From Paenibacillus phytohabitans (GTDB lineage: Bacteria > Bacillota > Bacilli > Paenibacillales > Paenibacillaceae), in the NCBI RefSeq assembly GCF_013141775.1, contig NZ_WHOB01000030.1, forward strand, positions 1-64,000: DNA of 64,000 bases, read 5' to 3'. The notes under the pieces are model-generated. The model made no database searches and was not told the origin of the DNA. It saw only the letters and a list, made by a program, of their open reading frames with translations. Below are positions 23,591 through 31,784 of the stretch, one piece after another (position 1 is the first letter of the stretch; the number at the start of each line of letters is the position of its first letter). The translations under genes were made by a program, and so were the position numbers.

Positions 23591-25031
23591 ATGGATGAAG
23601 AATAATAACTTCAACAAAATTCTTGCGCTTGCCCTCAGTATTATTCTCTGGACCATTGTGCATGTAGATACGGCGCCGGCGAATCAGACTACGGTTAATA
23701 CCGAATCGAAGACCATCGAGAATGTCAAAGTGGAGATCGAAGGCTTCGATAGTGACACCTATGTGCTGACGAAGGATGTAGAGAGCGTCAGGATGGAGGT
23801 AAGGGGCAAAAAGTCCGATCTTACCTACAAGTTCTCCGATGCCTACCGGGTGTGGCTGGATCTTAGTGATGTGAAACCCGGCGACAATACGCTTCCCTTA
23901 ATGTATTCGACGCCGAGTGGTGTAACCTTGGATGATATGGTGCCGAATCAGGTGAATGTGCATATTGAGCTGCGGACGACCAAGTCTTTTCCGGTTACCC
24001 TGAATATCACGGGGGAGCCTGCAGCAGGCTATGAAGTGGGGACTCCGGTGGTTGATCCGTTATCGGCAGAGGTGACCCTTCCGGCCAGTGAACTCGGACG
24101 GGTTGCGAAGGTACAGGGGAATATTGAGCTGGATGGCGAGAATGAGCCGTTCAGTGAGAAGAAGCTGAAGCTCTATGCTTATGACAGTGAAGGGAACGAG
24201 CTGAAGGATGCTGTGATCGAGCCTTCAACAGTGGGTGTAGAGCTGCCTATTACGCTTCCGTCCAAAACACTGCCGCTGGATATCAGCTTTACCGGCAGTC
24301 TGCCCGGTTCACTGGTCCTGTCCCGGGTTACGCCTGAACAGGATATGGTGACTGTATATGGCAGCGCGGAGACTTTGCAGAACCTATCCTCCTATGAGGC
24401 GGTTCTTAATCTAAGCTCCATTACGGCTGCCGGTACAGAACAGCTGAAGCTGGAGTTGAAGCCGCCGGAGGGGACCGGGAAGATCGAGCCTGCGGCCATG
24501 AATGTATCGGTCTCAACAGCGGAGATCGCCCAGCGGACGATCTCCGCTGTGCCTATTAAGCTGGAGGGTGTAGGAAACGGGCTGACAGCCCTTATATTAG
24601 ATCCTGTGAGCACTTCCATGGATCTGACGGTATCGGGTGCGCCTACCCTGCTGGACCAGCTGGACCAGGATAATGTCAGTGTGGTTGCTGATGTGGGCGG
24701 GCTTACGGCTGGAATTCATGATATTCCGCTGCAGGTCTCCCTTCCCCGGTTCATAGCACTGCAGAATGACGGTCCGCAGCTTACGGTAAAGGTAGAACTG
24801 CTCGCTCCAGCTACACCGGAGCCTTCTGCCGGAGCTGACAACAGCACGGCGGTTCCTACTACGGAGCCCAGTGCTGAGCCGGCTGCTGTTGAGGAGACGC
24901 CCCTAGAGCCGTCTCCTACCCACACTGACGAGTCTGTAGAGCCGACCCCGACTCCTTCACACACTCCTGCAGAGAACGCGGCTACACCGGCAGCAGGCGG
25001 CAATAACGCCGCCAGTACGGGTGGAACGTAA
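23583..25031 (+). CDS. cdaR: CdaA regulator CdaR (YbbR-domain protein)
   Basis: Protein of 482 aa with one N-terminal transmembrane helix (FNKILALALSIILWTIVHVD) and an extracellular region of three to four YbbR beta-domains (e.g. VKVEIEGFDSDTYVLTKDVE, VTLPASELGRVAKVQGNIEL, VSVVADVGGLTAGIHDIPLQ). It binds CdaA and modulates its activity. The last 85 residues are a Pro/Thr/Glu/Ala-rich low-complexity tail (ATPEPSAGADNSTAVPTTEP onward) that probably spans the wall; it seems longer than in other CdaR proteins. Start overlaps cdaA; no terminator before glmM. Confidence 0.93.
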   Translation: MDKWMKNNNFNKILALALSIILWTIVHVDTAPANQTTVNTESKTIENVKVEIEGFDSDTYVLTKDVESVRMEVRGKKSDLTYKFSDAYRVWLDLSDVKPGDNTLPLMYSTPSGVTLDDMVPNQVNVHIELRTTKSFPVTLNITGEPAAGYEVGTPVVDPLSAEVTLPASELGRVAKVQGNIELDGENEPFSEKKLKLYAYDSEGNELKDAVIEPSTVGVELPITLPSKTLPLDISFTGSLPGSLVLSRVTPEQDMVTVYGSAETLQNLSSYEAVLNLSSITAAGTEQLKLELKPPEGTGKIEPAAMNVSVSTAEIAQRTISAVPIKLEGVGNGLTALILDPVSTSMDLTVSGAPTLLDQLDQDNVSVVADVGGLTAGIHDIPLQVSLPRFIALQNDGPQLTVKVELLAPATPEPSAGADNSTAVPTTEPSAEPAAVEETPLEPSPTHTDESVEPTPTPSHTPAENAATPAAGGNNAASTGGT

Positions 25032-25141
25032 CTTTTTGTTCAAGAACACGTCTATTTATATGCATCTCATATACACGGAATAAAGAATCAATCATACTAT
25101 AATTTATTAAGCTGAAGCAGCGTATTAAAAGGAGAAAAAAG

Positions 25142-26482
25142 ATGGGTAAGTATTTCGGAACAGATGGCGTGCGCGGAGTCGCAAACCGTGAATTAACAGC
25201 AGAGATGGCCTACAGCATTGGACGCTGCGGGGGATATGTACTGGCAGGAAATGTGGAAAAGCCTAAGGTCGTAATTGGGATGGATACACGGATTTCCGGT
25301 CCGCTCCTGGAATCGGCACTAGTTGCCGGCTTATTGTCCATTGGCGCGGATGTGATCCGCCTGGGTGTGGTATCTACACCTGCGGTTGCTTATATTACAA
25401 GATTGCTCAAGGCTGATGCCGGTGTCATGATTTCAGCTTCGCATAACCCGGTGGAGGATAACGGGATTAAGTTTTTTGGCGGAGACGGCTTCAAATTGAC
25501 TGATGAAACAGAGCTGCGGATTGAAGAGCTGATGGATGCCGAGCAGGATGAGCTGCCGCGTCCGGTCGGATCGGGTCTCGGAACGCTTCGGGTAGATAAT
25601 GATGCGAAATATCTGTATCTGGAATATCTGAAAACGACGATCGACCAGAACTTCAAGGGCATTAAGGTAGTACTGGACTGTGCGCACGGCGCGGCTTATG
25701 AGCTGGCGCCACGGCTGTTCAGCGAGCTGGGAGCCGAAGTAATCTCCATCGGTGCAGAGCCGGACGGGCTTAATATTAATGACGGATTCGGTTCCACACA
25801 TCCGGAGACCCTGCGTGCGGAAGTACTGCGCCACGGGGCGGACCTGGGACTCGCTTTTGACGGCGATGCCGACCGCCTGATTGCTATCGATGAGAACGGC
25901 GATGAGGTTGACGGCGACTTTATCCTCTGCATTTGCGGGGATGCCATGAACCGTGCGGGTAAGCTGAAGGATGGTACAATTGTATCCACCGTAATGAGCA
26001 ATATCGGATTCTACAAAGCTACAGAGAAATTATCGCTGAATACAGCGAAGACTGCTGTCGGCGACCGTTATGTCATGGAAGAAATGCGCCGTGGCGGTTA
26101 TAACCTGGGCGGAGAACAATCCGGCCATGTAATCTTCCTGGACTACAATACGACAGGTGACGGGATTCTGACGGCGATTCAACTGGTCAATACGATGAAG
26201 ACTTCCGGCAAGAAGCTTAGCACGCTGAAGTCCATGATGACCAAATATCCGCAGGTACTGGTAAATGTGCGTGTGCAGGACAAAACCAATTATCCGAACA
26301 ATCCGGCGATTGAAGCCGCGATCATAGAAGTGGAAGGCAAGCTGGGCGACAACGGGCGTGTATTGGTGCGTCCTTCGGGAACCGAGCCGCTGATCCGTGT
26401 AATGGCGGAAGGACCGGATAAGGCCGAGCTTGATCTTTTTGTAGGACAGATTGTTGAAGTGGTTCAGCGCGAGCTGGTGTAA
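25142..26482 (+). CDS. glmM: Phosphoglucosamine mutase
   Basis: Enzyme of 446 aa that interconverts glucosamine-6-P and glucosamine-1-P on the way to UDP-GlcNAc. The start [15 protein letters not shown], the phosphoserine loop [17 protein letters not shown] (active Ser near 100), the metal loop DGDADR near 240 and the C-terminal substrate loop [15 protein letters not shown] are all present. AAAAGGAG lies before the ATG. It is the third gene of the cdaA-cdaR-glmM cluster; GlmM is known to bind and restrain CdaA in Firmicutes. Confidence 0.97.
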   Translation: MGKYFGTDGVRGVANRELTAEMAYSIGRCGGYVLAGNVEKPKVVIGMDTRISGPLLESALVAGLLSIGADVIRLGVVSTPAVAYITRLLKADAGVMISASHNPVEDNGIKFFGGDGFKLTDETELRIEELMDAEQDELPRPVGSGLGTLRVDNDAKYLYLEYLKTTIDQNFKGIKVVLDCAHGAAYELAPRLFSELGAEVISIGAEPDGLNINDGFGSTHPETLRAEVLRHGADLGLAFDGDADRLIAIDENGDEVDGDFILCICGDAMNRAGKLKDGTIVSTVMSNIGFYKATEKLSLNTAKTAVGDRYVMEEMRRGGYNLGGEQSGHVIFLDYNTTGDGILTAIQLVNTMKTSGKKLSTLKSMMTKYPQVLVNVRVQDKTNYPNNPAIEAAIIEVEGKLGDNGRVLVRPSGTEPLIRVMAEGPDKAELDLFVGQIVEVVQRELV

Positions 26483-26507
26483 TTACGCTAATAAGGCAAG
26501 AATGGGC

Positions 26508-26544
26508 AGCCGGTGGACGGAGGAGTAATGTTCGTTCACCGGCT
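26508..26544 (+). terminator. Hairpin after glmM
   Basis: AGCCGGTG (26508-26515) pairs perfectly with CACCGGCT (26537-26544), with GACG/CGTT extending inward. The tail GAACCTTTAG has few T, so termination may be weak. Confidence 0.45.
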
Positions 26545-26608
26545 GAACCTTTAGTGTGGACGATGTTTTCAATTGAAATGGATGAAAAAGGTTTTCTTTG
26601 CCGCATCA

Positions 26609-26637
26609 TTGCCAAAACGATGTAAGGTGCATATAAT
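26609..26637 (+). promoter_or_regulatory. Sigma-A promoter of glmS
   Basis: TTGCCA (26609-26614) and TATAAT (26632-26637) are separated by exactly 17 bp. Transcription would start near 26644, about 50 nt before the ribozyme cleavage site, so the 5' fragment released is short. Confidence 0.85.
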
Positions 26638-26691
26638 AGACTAAGTGTCATTCCAGAAGGAAAGCGGGGATAGTAAGGTTGAAGCAATGCA

Positions 26692-26860
26692 AGCGCCAGA
26701 GCTTGATCTTGCGCGGGGGAGAAGGGAAGACCGGAAGCTGCCATTAAGGGCAGAGCGGCCTGAACGGATCACGGCAGATGTAAGCTGACGAGGTGGAGGT
26801 GTTCGAAATGTTCGGCGGGGACCTCCCGGTGATGCACCAGAGCCGTAAATGGAAGCGGAA
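26692..26860 (+). ncRNA. glmS ribozyme (glucosamine-6-phosphate riboswitch)
   Basis: The self-cleaving glmS RNA is recognised by AAGCGCCAGAGCTTG at its start, the paired inner part (GAAGCTGCC...GGCAGAGCGGC), the core string GACGAGGTGGAGGTGTTCGA and CGGCGGGGACCTCCCGG that follows. Cleavage is expected between A26692 and G26693. With GlcN6P as cofactor the RNA cuts itself and the downstream mRNA is degraded, lowering GlmS. The 3' boundary is approximate. About 370 nt separate it from the glmS start, longer than usual. Confidence 0.93.
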
Positions 26861-26988
26861 AATGCGAGGGCGACCTCTCACACAACGCTCCTGTGGGTGC
26901 CAATTGAAATGTACAAATCATGGGTATGCGCATATGCAGGAAACGCAGATGGTTCTGCCACGGCAGAGGAGAAGACTGTGCATTTTCA

Positions 26989-27080
26989 AAAGATAAGAAT
27001 TTATAGGCTTCACGCTATAAATGTCCCTTATCTTTCTCGCTGAAACGGTACCGTCCTTGAAAAGGACGACAAAGCCGTTT
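26989..27080 (+). other. Two stem-loops in the long glmS leader
   Basis: AAAGATAAG with CTTATCTTT plus inner TTATAG/CTATAA forms one stem (about 26990-27036). CGTCCTT with AAGGACG, flanked by AACGG/CCGTT, forms a second (about 27042-27080). Neither has a T run, so they look like mRNA structure rather than terminators. Role unknown; they might protect or regulate the cleaved 3' fragment. Confidence 0.5.
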
Positions 27081-27229
27081 CTACTTGTGACTATAGATGC
27101 AAGTGACAGGTTATTTTGTTGAGCTGTAACGGACAACAACATATTTGCTTTTCTTCAAAACATGCCGTACGGCACGTTTCTTTCCTCATGGCCGCCCTTA
27201 CTACGAAAAATTGGACGGAGGAAAATATA

Positions 27230-29062
27230 ATGTGTGGTATTGTAGGATATATTGGTAATCAGAATTCGCAGGGGATCTTGGTCGAGGGTTTGAAGAAGCT
27301 GGAGTATCGCGGGTATGATTCCGCAGGTATTGCCGTATTTACCAAGGAAGGTCTGCAGGTTGTAAAGGCACAGGGCCGTATGGCGAACCTGGAATCCCGT
27401 CTCGAAGCAACTCCGCTGACAGGAAGCGCAGGAATTGGCCACACCCGCTGGGCTACACACGGCAAGCCATCCGATGAGAACTCTCATCCGCACACAGATA
27501 ACACCCACAAATTCTCCGTAGTTCATAACGGGATTGTTGAGAACTATCTGGATCTCAAGGAAGAACTGATTGCCGGAGGAGCTAATTTCTCTTCCGAAAC
27601 AGATACCGAAGTTATCTCCCATCTGATTGCGCGTGAATACAATGGGGATATCGTGAAGGCTGTGCAAAAAGCGATTACTTACATGCGCGGAGCGTTCGCA
27701 CTGGGTGTTCTGACTGAATACGAACCGGATAAACTGGTAGCAGTACGTCAGGCCAGCCCGCTTATTATCGGTCTTGGAGAAGGCGAAAACTTTATCGGGT
27801 CTGATATTCCTGCATTGCTGGAATACACCCGCAACGTATATATTCTGAACGACGGCGAAATGGCTGTATTGACACGGGATGCTGTCGAATTAATGACGAT
27901 TGAAGGCAACTTTATTTCTCGGGAAATGATTACTGTCGATTGGGATGCTGTTACCGCAGAAAAAGGCGGTTATGAGCACTTCATGCTGAAAGAAATCCAC
28001 GAGCAGCCAAAGGCTTACCGCGATACCATGCGCGGACGCATGAATGCTGCAGGCAACAAAGTCATTCTGCCTGAGCTTAACCTGACAGAAGAACAAATCA
28101 AGAACATCCGCAACATTCAGATCGTAGCTTGCGGTACTGCTTATAATGCTGGTCTCGTAGGACGTAACCTGATTGAGTCTCTGGTGCGCATTCCGGTAGA
28201 GAATGACATTGCTTCAGAATACCGTTACCGTGCGCCGATCGTGACTCCGGAGACACTGGTTATCGTAGTCAGCCAATCCGGTGAAACTGCAGATACACTG
28301 GCTGCTCTTCGCGAAGGTCAAGCCAACGGAGCCCATGTTCTGGCAATAACTAACGTAGTAGGCAGTTCCATTGCCCGGGAAGCCAACAGTGTACTGGTAA
28401 CACTGGCTGGTCCGGAAATCGCTGTAGCATCGACCAAAGCTTACACTTCCCAGCTGATCGCATTCACGTTGCTGGGTCTGTACCTGGCTGAAGTACGCGG
28501 CACGCAGTCTGAACCAGAAGTGGCTAAGATTCTCGCAGCTATGCAGTCCCTGCCTGAGCAAGTAGAAGTAATCCTGGCCCAGAAAGATGCGATCAAAGCC
28601 TATGCTGAACAAATCGCTGAGCATAAGCACCTCTTCTTCATCGGCCGTGGCGTAGATTACGCAGTAGCCCAGGAAGGATCGCTGAAGCTGAAAGAGATCT
28701 CTTATATTCACTCCGAAGCTTATGCTGCGGGTGAACTGAAGCATGGTACACTGGCGCTGATCGAAGAAGGCGTTCCTGTCATTGCCCTGGCAACCCAGGA
28801 ATCCGTGCTTGAGAAGACCGTCAGCAACATCAAAGAAGTGAAAGCCCGCGGCGCACATGTCCTGGCGATCACTCATGAAGAACACAAAAATGACCTGCTC
28901 AGATCTGTTGACCAGGTGTTCGTGATTCCTCAGACTCTGCCGCTGCTGACCGCTACTTTGTCTGTAGTGTCGCTGCAGTTGCTGGCTTACTACGCGTCGT
29001 TGGCTCTGGGTCATGATGTGGATAAGCCAAGAAACTTGGCTAAGAGTGTTACTGTGGAGTAA
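27230..29062 (+). CDS. glmS: Glutamine--fructose-6-phosphate aminotransferase
   Basis: Enzyme of 610 aa making glucosamine-6-P from fructose-6-P and glutamine, the first step to UDP-GlcNAc. It starts MCGIVGYIGN with Cys2 as the N-terminal nucleophile of the glutaminase domain (residues 1-240, with HTRWATHGKPS). Two SIS domains follow (VSQSGETADTLAALR, KLKEISYIHSEAYAAGELKH) and the usual end NLAKSVTVE. GGAGG lies before the ATG at 27230; longer in-frame readings extend into the leader and would bury the Cys, so they are rejected. Controlled by the ribozyme upstream. Confidence 0.98.
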   Translation: MCGIVGYIGNQNSQGILVEGLKKLEYRGYDSAGIAVFTKEGLQVVKAQGRMANLESRLEATPLTGSAGIGHTRWATHGKPSDENSHPHTDNTHKFSVVHNGIVENYLDLKEELIAGGANFSSETDTEVISHLIAREYNGDIVKAVQKAITYMRGAFALGVLTEYEPDKLVAVRQASPLIIGLGEGENFIGSDIPALLEYTRNVYILNDGEMAVLTRDAVELMTIEGNFISREMITVDWDAVTAEKGGYEHFMLKEIHEQPKAYRDTMRGRMNAAGNKVILPELNLTEEQIKNIRNIQIVACGTAYNAGLVGRNLIESLVRIPVENDIASEYRYRAPIVTPETLVIVVSQSGETADTLAALREGQANGAHVLAITNVVGSSIAREANSVLVTLAGPEIAVASTKAYTSQLIAFTLLGLYLAEVRGTQSEPEVAKILAAMQSLPEQVEVILAQKDAIKAYAEQIAEHKHLFFIGRGVDYAVAQEGSLKLKEISYIHSEAYAAGELKHGTLALIEEGVPVIALATQESVLEKTVSNIKEVKARGAHVLAITHEEHKNDLLRSVDQVFVIPQTLPLLTATLSVVSLQLLAYYASLALGHDVDKPRNLAKSVTVE

Positions 29063-29157
29063 GGGTATTGTTACTGAACATGTGTCCAAGACTTTGGATA
29101 CTTTAGAGTTATGAATTGTCTGATGTAAAATTTCAGACAACAAGCCAGACATCATGC

Positions 29158-29189
29158 GCCGTCCTGAAATCTCAGGACGGCTTTTTTTT
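29158..29189 (+). terminator. Terminator of glmS
   Basis: GCCGTCCTGA and TCAGGACGGC pair around AATC and are followed by eight T. A further hairpin, TTGTCTGA/TCAGACAA (about 29116-29140), lies just upstream. Confidence 0.92.
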
Positions 29190-29353
29190 GATGGAGGACA
29201 AACCCAAATTATTAAACAATTAATATTGTTAAGAGAAAATGCTTCATTAACTAACAGGGGAAAATAACGCGAAAAGTGATAAAACTAAAAATTTCTAATT
29301 ATGGTAACCTGTAATTGTGAATGCTTTTAATTTGAATAAGTGAGGGTTTATTA

Positions 29354-29890
29354 ATGAGTGACTTGAACACTGTTTATATCGAAACAGAAAGGCTGGTCGT
29401 CAGAACTTTTGACGATAATGATTTCGAGCAATTCGAAAGGCTTTTGGATTTGTATGGAGGTTGGCAAATGCAGAAGCCAAGGGCAAAAGAGTTTTTTAAT
29501 TGGCACCTTTCTAACTATAAAAATATGGATATTATATCTGGAACATTATGCTTAGGTGTTTTTGAAAAAGAAACAGGTGATATTCTTGGCCAGGTCGCTG
29601 CACAAGAACATGATGAGTTACATGAACCTGAATTTGGCTATGGAATCCTCCCAAGTGCAAGAGGGAAAGGTTATGCTAAGGAGGCTGCAAAGGGAACACT
29701 TGAATGGATAGCGGGAAAATACGATATTCCCTATATCATTGGAACCGTTGAGCTTGACAACATCCCATCTCAAAGGGTTCTTGAATACTGCGGATTCCAG
29801 CTTATGGATGAGCAAAATTTGCTGATTCATATATTAAATGAGCGACATGATTTTAAGTATTACCGGTATTATTTGAGTCCTCCTGAATAG
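29354..29890 (+). CDS. GNAT-family N-acetyltransferase (RimJ/RimL-like)
   Basis: Acetyltransferase of 178 aa. ETERLVVRTFDDNDFEQFER at the start is the RimJ/RimL-type opening, FGYGILPSARGKGYAKEA is the acetyl-CoA loop (motif A) and NIPSQRVLEYCGFQLMDEQ is motif B. The substrate cannot be read; N-terminal peptide or small amine acetylation is usual in this subfamily. The gene and the following decayed macro-domain gene are more AT-rich than the genes on either side, which suggests recent acquisition of the stretch 29.2-30.6 kb. GTGAGGG lies before the ATG. Confidence 0.85.
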   Translation: MSDLNTVYIETERLVVRTFDDNDFEQFERLLDLYGGWQMQKPRAKEFFNWHLSNYKNMDIISGTLCLGVFEKETGDILGQVAAQEHDELHEPEFGYGILPSARGKGYAKEAAKGTLEWIAGKYDIPYIIGTVELDNIPSQRVLEYCGFQLMDEQNLLIHILNERHDFKYYRYYLSPPE

Positions 29891-30029
29891 GCCGATATGC
29901 AATATATCGACACAAAGGCAGTCGGTTAATAGTCGGCTGCCTTTGTTCAACGAAAGGGCAGGATAGCTCAATAATTCCGCGAATATTCTACATATGTGGT
30001 TATTTACGAAGTACTATTGGAGGTTATTC

Positions 30030-30573
30030 ATGGAAGTTATTATGAAAGACTCAATCGTTCAGTTGGTCCGGGGAGATATAACTAAAACGGAAGTATAAGC
30101 AATAGTCAATGCTGCCAACACTAGTCTGTTGGGTGGAGGCGGTGTAGACGGTGCTATCCATAGAGCTGGGGGAAAAACAATATTAGAAGAGTGCATGAAG
30201 ATCCGCAATCAACAGGGTGGCTGTGCAGTTGGAGAAGCGGTAGTTACCACAGGAGGGAACTTGAAGAGCCGTTTGGTTATCCATACCGTGGGGCCCGTTT
30301 GGAATGGCGGATTGAACAATGAGGAACAAAAGCTAAAAGACTGTTACAGGAATTCATTAACGCAAGCGGAGTTAAACGAAGCTACAAGTATTGCTTTTCC
30401 AAATATAAGTACAGGTATATACAAATATCCGAAAGACTTAGCCTGCTACATAGCCGTAGAGGAAGTCTCTAAGTATTTATTAAATAAGGAAACAAATATT
30501 AAAAAAAGTAGTATTTGTATGTTTTGATGAAGAAAATTTTGAAATATACAAGAATGAACTAAAGAAGTATTGA
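30030..30573 (+). pseudogene. Macro-domain (ADP-ribose binding) protein, disrupted
   Basis: From ATG 30030 (GGAGG upstream) the reading gives a macro-domain start, IVQLVRGDITKTEV, then an in-frame TAA at 30096-30098, then [20 protein letters not shown] in the same frame. Near the end a run of seven A (about 30501-30507) shifts the frame: with six A it would continue [20 protein letters not shown] to a TGA at 30571-30573, the normal macro-domain end. So the gene carries one nonsense codon and one homopolymer indel. An intact protein would hydrolyse ADP-ribose derivatives such as O-acetyl-ADP-ribose. Sequencing error at the A run is possible. Confidence 0.85.
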
Positions 30574-30617
30574 AATTGACTAATTAGAGATTGACTAATT
30601 CACTAAAAAATAAAGCG

Positions 30618-30654
30618 AATGGCTCCGCCCCTATCATCAAAGGGCGGAGCCATT
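30618..30654. terminator. Bidirectional terminator
   Basis: AATGGCTCCGCCC (30618-30630) pairs perfectly with GGGCGGAGCCATT (30642-30654). On the minus strand the stem is followed by a T-rich stretch (complement of AAAAAATAAAGCG), so it mainly ends the DUF2785 transcript. Confidence 0.85.
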
Positions 30655-30668
30655 TGTGATTTCTTTAA

Positions 30669-31490
30669 TCAGCAATAATACACTTTCTCTACCTTATATA
30701 AAGTATCCTCAATCACCGGGCAGAGAGCGGCATCTGCTTTGTAGAATTTTACCCGGAAGTACAAGCTTTTCAGGAAATTCTTAATATTATTTTTTTGCCT
30801 GAAGGCAGGCAGGAATTCGGGGCTCTTCTCAACCTCACCAAAACGTTGAATCCATTGCTCTACGTCAGTCTGACTAAGCAGTTTTCTGTTTAAAACACTG
30901 ATTACGGGTCTGACCATCCGCTCATCCTCACCATCGGAGTAAACCCGTTCGGTTATGGTCATCTTGTCGTAAACCAGGTCGAGGATGGTGAAGAGGTCAG
31001 CCTGATCCAGTTCGGAGCATTGGGCCAAATCATCTAAAGCATCTGCCCCATGGGCTATGGCATGAGCCCAGCCCTTTTCTTCGTCATACCCGCGGTAATC
31101 CCGCTCTTCCTGCACACTGTAGAACACCTTCTCTTTGATCTGGTGAACTTGCTCTCTTGAGAGGAATGGGGATTCCCTATGCTTCATGATGAGGAGCGGG
31201 ATGACCAGCATAGAGAAAGACCGTGTGAATACAGAGTCTGTATTGCCTTCACCAAGCTTATAGTGCAAATGGTCAGTATCCAATAGGGCAGGGAGAAGTT
31301 GCTCCAGCTCGTCTTCGGAAAACGAATTACCGGGAATCCAGTGGGATAGGGTTGTATAGATTAGATCATCACGCAGCTCGGCATCCAAGGAGCCGATGTT
31401 ATGTATCATTTCTTGTACCAGCTGGAAGGGTTCCGCAGGTGTCTGGTAGTCATTTTCTTTGATTAGGATCAACTGATCTTTTAAATTCAT
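30669..31490 (-). CDS. DUF2785 family protein
   Basis: All-helical protein of 273 aa of the DUF2785 family. The characteristic segment is RDYRGYDEEKGWAHAIAHGA followed by DALDDLAQC, preceded by FTRSFSMLVIPLLIMKHRES. The family has no proven function; a helical-repeat scaffold is likely from its pattern. It is transcribed divergently from the KimA gene and shares with it a region holding two pairs of 11-bp-spaced heptamers. A palindromic terminator closes it. Confidence 0.8.
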   Translation of the reverse strand: MNLKDQLILIKENDYQTPAEPFQLVQEMIHNIGSLDAELRDDLIYTTLSHWIPGNSFSEDELEQLLPALLDTDHLHYKLGEGNTDSVFTRSFSMLVIPLLIMKHRESPFLSREQVHQIKEKVFYSVQEERDYRGYDEEKGWAHAIAHGADALDDLAQCSELDQADLFTILDLVYDKMTITERVYSDGEDERMVRPVISVLNRKLLSQTDVEQWIQRFGEVEKSPEFLPAFRQKNNIKNFLKSLYFRVKFYKADAALCPVIEDTLYKVEKVYYC

Positions 31491-31571
31491 GGTTTGCGCT
31501 CCTACTGGGTATTTTCCGGACTCTTCTCTTACTATAAGATACAGGCACGATGGGATACAACTTCATCATAT

Positions 31572-31620
31572 CTTAATGCAATCTTAATGTCTTTGAGGAA
31601 TCCTTAACGCTATATTAATG
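31572..31620. promoter_or_regulatory. Two pairs of 11-bp-spaced heptamers upstream of kimA
   Basis: CTTAATG at 31572 and 31583, then CTTAACG at 31603 and ATTAATG at 31614. Each pair has an 11-bp repeat period, and the two pairs are offset by 31 bp, three helical turns. This is the layout used by OmpR/PhoB-type response regulators, which bind direct repeats as tandem dimers. The regulator is unknown. The site lies between the divergent DUF2785 and KimA genes. Confidence 0.55.
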
Positions 31621-31784
31621 CCGGAAATGATAGGCTGAACTTGGAAGTAAATCATAGTTTACTCCGCAGAATTCGAACAGTTCCTTGCCTCTATAATCAC
31701 GGAATATTCTTCTGTGGTCTTTTTGTTGTGTCTGAGTAAGGTACAGATGCTGCACTATCAAGAATTTTACAAAATAATAAGCGA

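Noticed and set aside
28214..29155. 313-codon open frame antisense to glmS
   Set aside because: Shadow of glmS; its sequence is Cys/Ser/Gln-rich without a recognisable fold.
31621..31784. ydaO-type c-di-AMP riboswitch before kimA
   Set aside because: Expected because of the B. subtilis case, but none of its conserved segments could be found in the leader.
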